A stretch of 64,000 bases of DNA from Microbacteriaceae bacterium PS02067 (lineage in GTDB: Bacteria > Actinomycetota > Actinomycetes > Actinomycetales > Microbacteriaceae): contig JASCPG010000001.1 in the NCBI GenBank assembly GCA_029960085.1, positions 62,001 to 126,000 on the forward strand, given 5' to 3'. Made by a program: the position numbers and the translations under genes. Below, one piece after another: positions 59,776-64,000 of this stretch; the stretch's first letter is position 1, and every line of letters begins with the position of its first letter. The notes beneath the pieces were generated by a model. The model saw only the letters and a program-made list of their open reading frames with translations, was not told the DNA's origin and made no database searches.

Positions 59776-60894
59776 ATGATGCACACCCTGACCACCCCCG
59801 CGACGCCGCTCACGGCGACCGACGACATCGCACAGCTACTGACAGAAGACGGCGCGCGCGTCAGCGACCCCCGGCTGGATCACTGGGCGGAGGGCATCGA
59901 CGTCGACACCCTCCGCGGGCTCTACCGCGACATGGCGATCACACGCCGCGTGGATGCCGAGGGCGTCGCCCTGCAGCGTCAGGGTCACCTGGGCCTGTGG
60001 GCGCCCGCGCAGGGCCAGGAGGCGATCCAGGTCGCGAGCGCGCGCGCCGCCCGAAGCGACGACTTCCTCTTCCCGTCCTACCGCGAGGTCGGCGTCCTCG
60101 TTGCGCGCGGCGGGCGCGCCGAAGACTTCGTCATGGCGTGGCGGGGCGAGTTCCACAGCACCTACGACCCGCGCGAACTCCACCTCGCGACGCCCCAGAT
60201 CATCATCGGCGCGCAGTCACTGCACGCGGTCGGGTACGGCATGGGCATCCAGCGCGACGGCGGAGACCAGGTCGCGGTCGCCTACTTCGGTGACGGCGCG
60301 ACGAGCCAGGGCGACGTCAACGAGGCGATGGTGTTCGCCTCGTCGTTCCAGTCTCCCGTCGTGTTCGTCTGCTCGAACAACCAGTGGGCGATCTCCGAGC
60401 CGGTGACGGTGCAGTCCCGGTTCCCGATCGCGGGGCGGGCTCCCGGCTTCGGCATCCCGAGCATGCGTGTCGACGGGAACGACGCCATCGCGTGCACCGC
60501 GGCGATGCGCTGGGCGCTCGATCACGCGCGCGGCGGTCAGGGGCCGGTCTTCCTCGAGGCGGTCACCTACCGGATGGGCCCGCACACGACCTCCGACGAC
60601 CCCACGCGCTATCGCGACAAGGACGAGGTCGAACGGTGGCGCCGCCGTGATCCGCTGCTGCGACTCGAAGCGCACCTGCGTGCGATCGGCGCCTTCGACG
60701 ACGCGTTCGCCGCGGACGTGGAGACTGCCGGGGGAGCCCTCGCGGCGCAGATGCGCGAGGCCGTGCTGACGGTGACGACGCGACCCGCCATCGAGGTGCT
60801 CGACGATGTGTACGCCGAACCGCATTCCGGCATCCAGCGGCAGCGCGAGCGCTTCGCCGCCTACCTCGACGGCTTCGCGGACGAGGAGGCCTGA
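59776..60894 (+). CDS. Branched-chain 2-oxoacid (or pyruvate-type) dehydrogenase E1 alpha
   Basis: 372-aa thiamine-diphosphate subunit. RDMAITRRVDAEGVALQRQG, the ThDP motif GDGATSQGDVNEAMVFASSF then CSNNQWAISEP, and the phosphorylation-loop-like TYRMGPHTTSDDPTRYR are typical. GHLGLWAPAQGQEAIQVASA suggests the actinobacterial branched-chain/pyruvate-like group. Three ATGs crowd the start (59770, 59776, 59779); the GAAGGGA RBS fits 59776 best. First of E1a-E1b-E2, with no E3 here. Confidence 0.93.
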   Translation: MMHTLTTPATPLTATDDIAQLLTEDGARVSDPRLDHWAEGIDVDTLRGLYRDMAITRRVDAEGVALQRQGHLGLWAPAQGQEAIQVASARAARSDDFLFPSYREVGVLVARGGRAEDFVMAWRGEFHSTYDPRELHLATPQIIIGAQSLHAVGYGMGIQRDGGDQVAVAYFGDGATSQGDVNEAMVFASSFQSPVVFVCSNNQWAISEPVTVQSRFPIAGRAPGFGIPSMRVDGNDAIACTAAMRWALDHARGGQGPVFLEAVTYRMGPHTTSDDPTRYRDKDEVERWRRRDPLLRLEAHLRAIGAFDDAFAADVETAGGALAAQMREAVLTVTTRPAIEVLDDVYAEPHSGIQRQRERFAAYLDGFADEEA

Positions 60895-60895
60895 G

Positions 60896-61906
60896 ATGGC
60901 GCAGCTCACGATGGGAAAGGCGCTGACGGCGGGGCTCCGGAGCGCCATGGCGCGCGATGACCGCGTGCTCGTGATGGGCGAGGACATCGGCAAGCTCGGC
61001 GGCGTCTTCCGCATCACCGACGGCCTGCAGGCGGAGTTCGGTGCGCAGCGCGTGCTCGACACGCCGCTCGCGGAGTCGGGGATCGTCGGGACCGCCGTCG
61101 GACTCGCCTATCGCGGCTTCCGGCCCGTCGTCGAGATCCAGTTCGACGGGTTCGTCTACCCGGCTTTCGATCAGATCGTCTGCCAGGTCGCGAAGCTCCA
61201 CTACCGGACGCGCGGCCGCGTGAACATGCCGATCACGATCCGGATCCCGTGGGCGGGAGGAGTCGGCGCGGCCGAGCACCACTCCGAATCGCCGGAGGCG
61301 TACTTCGTGCACACGGCGGGGCTCCGCGTCGTGGCGGTATCGAATCCGCAGGATGCCTACACGATGCTGCAGCAGGCCATCGCGTGCGACGATCCGGTCA
61401 TCTTCTTCGAGCCGAAGCGGCTCTACCACACCAAGGGTGAGGTCGACCTCGACGCTGATGTGTCGGACGCGCCGCCGATGGGGCTCGCGCGCGTCCTTCG
61501 CGAGGGGAGCGACGTCACCATCGTGACCTACGGCGCGCAAGTCGGAGTGGCGATGGATGCCGCGACCGCCGCCGAGGACGAAGGGATCTCGATCGAGGTG
61601 ATCGACCTCCGCTCGCTCTCGCCGGTCGACTATCGGACCGTGTCGTCGTCGGTCCGAAAGACCGGGCGGATGGTCGTGACACACGAGGCGGGCGGTGAGG
61701 CGGGCGTCGGCGCCGAGATCATCGCGAGCGTCACCGAGCAGTGCTTCCACCACCTCGAAGCGGCTCCCGTACGGGTCATGGGACACGACATCCCCTATCC
61801 GCCCGCGAAGCTCGAGAAGCACCACATCCCCGACCTCGACCGCGTCCTCGATGCCGTCGACCGGGTGATGGACCGCCCGAACAGCCTCTCGGAGGTGGCG
61901 CTGTGA
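60896..61906 (+). CDS. Branched-chain 2-oxoacid dehydrogenase E1 beta
   Basis: 336-aa partner of E1 alpha. VLVMGEDIGKLGGVFRIT, DTPLAESGIVGTAVGLAYRG, VEIQFDGFVYPAFDQIV and FFEPKRLYHTKGEV are conserved; the C-terminal transketolase fold ends in PYPPAKLEKHHIP. The ATG at 60896 is one base past the E1 alpha stop, with GAGGAGG upstream. Its stop overlaps the E2 GTG by four bases. Confidence 0.94.
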   Translation: MAQLTMGKALTAGLRSAMARDDRVLVMGEDIGKLGGVFRITDGLQAEFGAQRVLDTPLAESGIVGTAVGLAYRGFRPVVEIQFDGFVYPAFDQIVCQVAKLHYRTRGRVNMPITIRIPWAGGVGAAEHHSESPEAYFVHTAGLRVVAVSNPQDAYTMLQQAIACDDPVIFFEPKRLYHTKGEVDLDADVSDAPPMGLARVLREGSDVTIVTYGAQVGVAMDAATAAEDEGISIEVIDLRSLSPVDYRTVSSSVRKTGRMVVTHEAGGEAGVGAEIIASVTEQCFHHLEAAPVRVMGHDIPYPPAKLEKHHIPDLDRVLDAVDRVMDRPNSLSEVAL

Positions 61907-63276
61907 TCTCCGAGTTCCGTCTGCCCGACCTCGGTGAAGGACTGCCCGAGGCGGAGATCGTCCAATGGCTCGTCGCCGAGGGCGACGAGGTGCGCCTCAA
62001 CCAGCCGATCGCCGAGGTCGAGACCGCGAAGGCGATCGTGGAACTGCCCTCGCCGTTCGCCGGCGTCGTCCAGCGTCTGCACGCGGGCGCCGGAGACGTC
62101 GTCGAGGTCGGGAGCCCGCTCATCGAGATCGACGTACCGGGTGGTGCCGAGGAAGGCGACGGCGCGCAGGATGTCTCGTCCGCGGAACCGGACACCGTGG
62201 AACCCGCGTTCCCGGACGAACCGGAGCGCGCCGTGCCGAACCTCGTGGGCTACGGTGCGGCGCCCCGTGCAGCCGGGAGACCGCAGCGGCGAGCGCGCGG
62301 TGGACGCCCCGCGGCGGCGGAGACCGACACGGCCGTGCGCGAAGCGGCCCCGCACGACATCGTGGAGGAGGCGCCCCCCGCCGACGCGCGTCACGAGCGC
62401 CCGCGCTCCACGCCGCCCGTGCGGCTGCTCGCGAAACAGCTCGGCGTCGACCTGGCTCTCGTCGAGGCATCCGGCGTCACGGGCATCGTCCGACGCGAAG
62501 ACGTCGAGCGGTTCGCCGCACGCGATACGGTCGGGCCTGCCGCAGAGGCGGAGACGCCGGCGGCACCGACGGATGCCCGCGAAACGCGCATCCCCATCCG
62601 CGGGGTCCGCAAGGCGACCGCGGCGGCGATGGTCCGCAGCGCCTTCACCGCACCGCACGTGACGTGCTTCCTCGATGTGGACGTCACGGAGACGACGCGG
62701 CTCGTCGGTTCGCTCCGGTCCGATCCGCGTCTTGCAGAGCATCGCATCGGCATCCTCGCCGTCGTCGCGAAGGCGGTGTGCCTCGCCCTGCGCGCGGAGC
62801 CGTCGCTGAACTCTCGGTGGGACGAGGAGGCGGGCGAGATCGTCCAGCACCACTACGTCCATCTCGGGATCGCCGCTGCCACGGAGCGCGGGCTCATCGT
62901 CCCGCACGTCGCGGATGCCGACGCGATGACCCTGCCCGAGCTCGCCGACGCCATCCGCGAGCTCACGCAGACCGTGCGCAGCGGCCGTGCGACCCCGGCA
63001 TCCCTCACCGGCGGGACGTTCTCGCTCACGAACTTCGGGGTCTTCGGGGTGGATGCCGGGACCCCGATCCTCAACCCGCCCGAGGCCGGGATCCTCGGCC
63101 TCGGCGCCGTCCGGCGTCGGCCGTGGGAGCACGAGGGTGAGATCGCCCTCCGCGACGTCATGACGCTCAGCCTGTCGTTCGACCACCGGCTCGTGGACGG
63201 CGAACAGGGGTCGCGCTTCCTGGCCTCCGTCGGCGACGTGCTCCGCGAGCCCGGGCGGGCGATGCTGCTCCGCTGA
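61903..63276 (+). CDS. Branched-chain 2-oxoacid dehydrogenase E2 (dihydrolipoyl acyltransferase)
   Basis: 457-aa core subunit with three parts: one lipoyl domain (residues 1-77; lipoyl Lys in VETAKAIVEL), a peripheral-subunit-binding domain (about 175-215; VRLLAKQLGVDLALVEASG) and the catalytic acyltransferase domain ending with SFDHRLVDGEQGSRFL. Linkers are Ala/Pro/Glu/Arg-rich. GTG start, overlapping the E1 beta stop. With E1a and E1b it should oxidise branched-chain keto acids for acyl-CoA and fatty acid primers. Confidence 0.94.
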   Translation: MISEFRLPDLGEGLPEAEIVQWLVAEGDEVRLNQPIAEVETAKAIVELPSPFAGVVQRLHAGAGDVVEVGSPLIEIDVPGGAEEGDGAQDVSSAEPDTVEPAFPDEPERAVPNLVGYGAAPRAAGRPQRRARGGRPAAAETDTAVREAAPHDIVEEAPPADARHERPRSTPPVRLLAKQLGVDLALVEASGVTGIVRREDVERFAARDTVGPAAEAETPAAPTDARETRIPIRGVRKATAAAMVRSAFTAPHVTCFLDVDVTETTRLVGSLRSDPRLAEHRIGILAVVAKAVCLALRAEPSLNSRWDEEAGEIVQHHYVHLGIAAATERGLIVPHVADADAMTLPELADAIRELTQTVRSGRATPASLTGGTFSLTNFGVFGVDAGTPILNPPEAGILGLGAVRRRPWEHEGEIALRDVMTLSLSFDHRLVDGEQGSRFLASVGDVLREPGRAMLLR

Positions 63277-63283
63277 CGCCCGG

Positions 63284-63898
63284 TCAGTCCGCCGTGAGCG
63301 CGGCGTACGCCATGTCGGCGAGGATGTCGCTCACGACGGCCTCGTTCGGCACCGTGCGCATCGAGCGCACGGAGTGGGGCGTCGAGTTGATGAGACCGAA
63401 CCCGGCGTGCGCACGGATGTGGAGGTCGGCGGTGGTGCGGCCCGGGTGCAGCCGGGCGAGGACGCCCACCCACAGTTCGATGTAGGCGCGCTGCAACCGA
63501 CGCACCTCGGCCCGGTCGTCGTCGGTGAGGCGGGCGAGATCCCGGTCGTGCACGCGGATGACGTCGGAGCCGTGGATCGCGAACGCCACGTGGAAATCGA
63601 TGAGGTCGCGCAGCTGGTCGCCCGCGGCCGCATCGGACTGGAGTACGCGCTGCCCGCCTGCGAGCAGTCGCTCGCTCGCGCGGAGCAGGATCGCGCCGAG
63701 GATCGCGCGCTTGCTGGAGAAGTGCCGGTAGACGGCAGGGCCGGTGATCCCGACGGCGGAGCCGAGGTCTTCCAGGCTCACCCCGTCGAAGCCCTGGGCC
63801 GCGAACAGGCGCGCGGCTTCGCGCAGCAGGGAGTCGTGGCGTTCGGCCTTCGCGCGGTCGCGCCCGGTCGCAGATGCGGCAGGGGAGTGCGTTGCCAT
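63284..63898 (-). CDS. TetR family transcriptional regulator
   Basis: 204-aa repressor. N-terminal HTH: LLREAARLFAAQGFDGVSLE, AVGITGPAVYRHFSSKRAIL; C-terminal ligand domain with an aromatic dimer helix (AYIELWVGVLARL). It is 7 bases from the convergent dehydrogenase operon but its divergent neighbour to the right is outside the window; two identical-spacing operators lie upstream. Related regulators control acyl-CoA or leucine degradation genes. Confidence 0.92.
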   Translation of the reverse strand: MATHSPAASATGRDRAKAERHDSLLREAARLFAAQGFDGVSLEDLGSAVGITGPAVYRHFSSKRAILGAILLRASERLLAGGQRVLQSDAAAGDQLRDLIDFHVAFAIHGSDVIRVHDRDLARLTDDDRAEVRRLQRAYIELWVGVLARLHPGRTTADLHIRAHAGFGLINSTPHSVRSMRTVPNEAVVSDILADMAYAALTAD

Positions 63899-63901
63899 TC
63901 C

Positions 63902-63948
63902 GGTTAATCCTCGCTAACCTGGGTGCATTCGGTTATGGAACACTAACC
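63902..63948. promoter_or_regulatory. Two GGTTA-N8-TAACC operators upstream of the TetR gene
   Basis: GGTTA-N8-TAACC at 63902-63919 and again at 63931-63948, 29 bases apart (about three helical turns less two bases), on the divergent promoter. Each is a perfect 5-base-arm inverted repeat. Likely TetR sites controlling itself and the rightward operon. Confidence 0.6.
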
Positions 63949-64000
63949 CAACCGCGTCGGCGCTCGCCCGCGCGGGCGGCAACCCGTGATCGGATCGTGA

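Noticed and set aside
63949-64000. Start of a gene at the right edge
   Set aside because: The 52 bases after the second TetR operator are GC-rich without a plausible start codon and promoter combination; any gene begins beyond the window.

Overview
The window is a stretch of high-GC (about 70% by eye) actinobacterial chromosome, most probably from Microbacterium or a close relative in the Microbacteriaceae. Evidence: actinobacteria-restricted genes (whiA, rbpA, opcA, the actinobacterial glgA/glgC pair, DUF3099), frequent GTG starts, and the order uvrA-uvrC-rapZ-whiA / gap-pgk-tpiA-secG-rbpA / tkt-tal-pgi-zwf-opcA-pgl / ctaB-ctaA / suf. It is mainly core genome. I see no prophage, insertion sequence, CRISPR array, tRNA or rRNA.

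Layout. 1-6 kb: a secreted protein and a lipoprotein, a YchJ-like protein, a cation-efflux transporter, ribosomal protein S1, coaE, a DUF4126 protein and a 24-codon acidic mini-gene. 6-16.5 kb: the three UvrABC excision-repair genes with an OhrR-like regulator and a frameshifted VOC gene between uvrB and uvrA; then rapZ, whiA and sodA. 17-29 kb: lower glycolysis with secG and rbpA, meeting convergently the six-gene pentose-phosphate operon. 29-36 kb: haem O and haem A synthases, then sufB-sufD-Rieske-sufC-sufT. 36-42 kb: a PLP C-S lyase and an iron-siderophore uptake operon under a DtxR/IdeR-type box. 42-49 kb: bioY, a DUF222-HNH protein, an ABC-F ATPase, SURF1 and small membrane proteins. 49.6-54.7 kb: fabG-like reductase, serB, divergent glgC/glgA, an orphan ABC ATPase and rpmE2. 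55.8-64 kb: DnaQ-like exonuclease, hydrolase, CGNR regulator facing an EamA exporter, and an Lrp-type regulator facing a branched-chain 2-oxoacid dehydrogenase operon that ends against a TetR gene.

Functionally, carbon flow (gap/pgk/tpi, the pentose-phosphate operon, glycogen synthesis, keto-acid dehydrogenase) sits beside respiratory and iron-sulfur supply (ctaA/B, SURF1, suf, siderophore uptake). Many genes have a TAnnnT -10 hexamer ending exactly 6-7 bases before the start codon, so their mRNAs are probably leaderless; I used this to choose several starts.

The non-coding material is the least ordinary part: a 1-kb array of nine ~103-bp hairpin units between rpmE2 and the exonuclease; two copies of another palindromic element between the ABC-F gene and SURF1; two heptamer tandem repeats upstream of bioY; and a heptamer (GGATGCC/GGCATCC) scattered through the window about once per 0.6 kb, often using otherwise disfavoured codons. 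Several regulator genes have clear inverted repeats in their divergent promoters.
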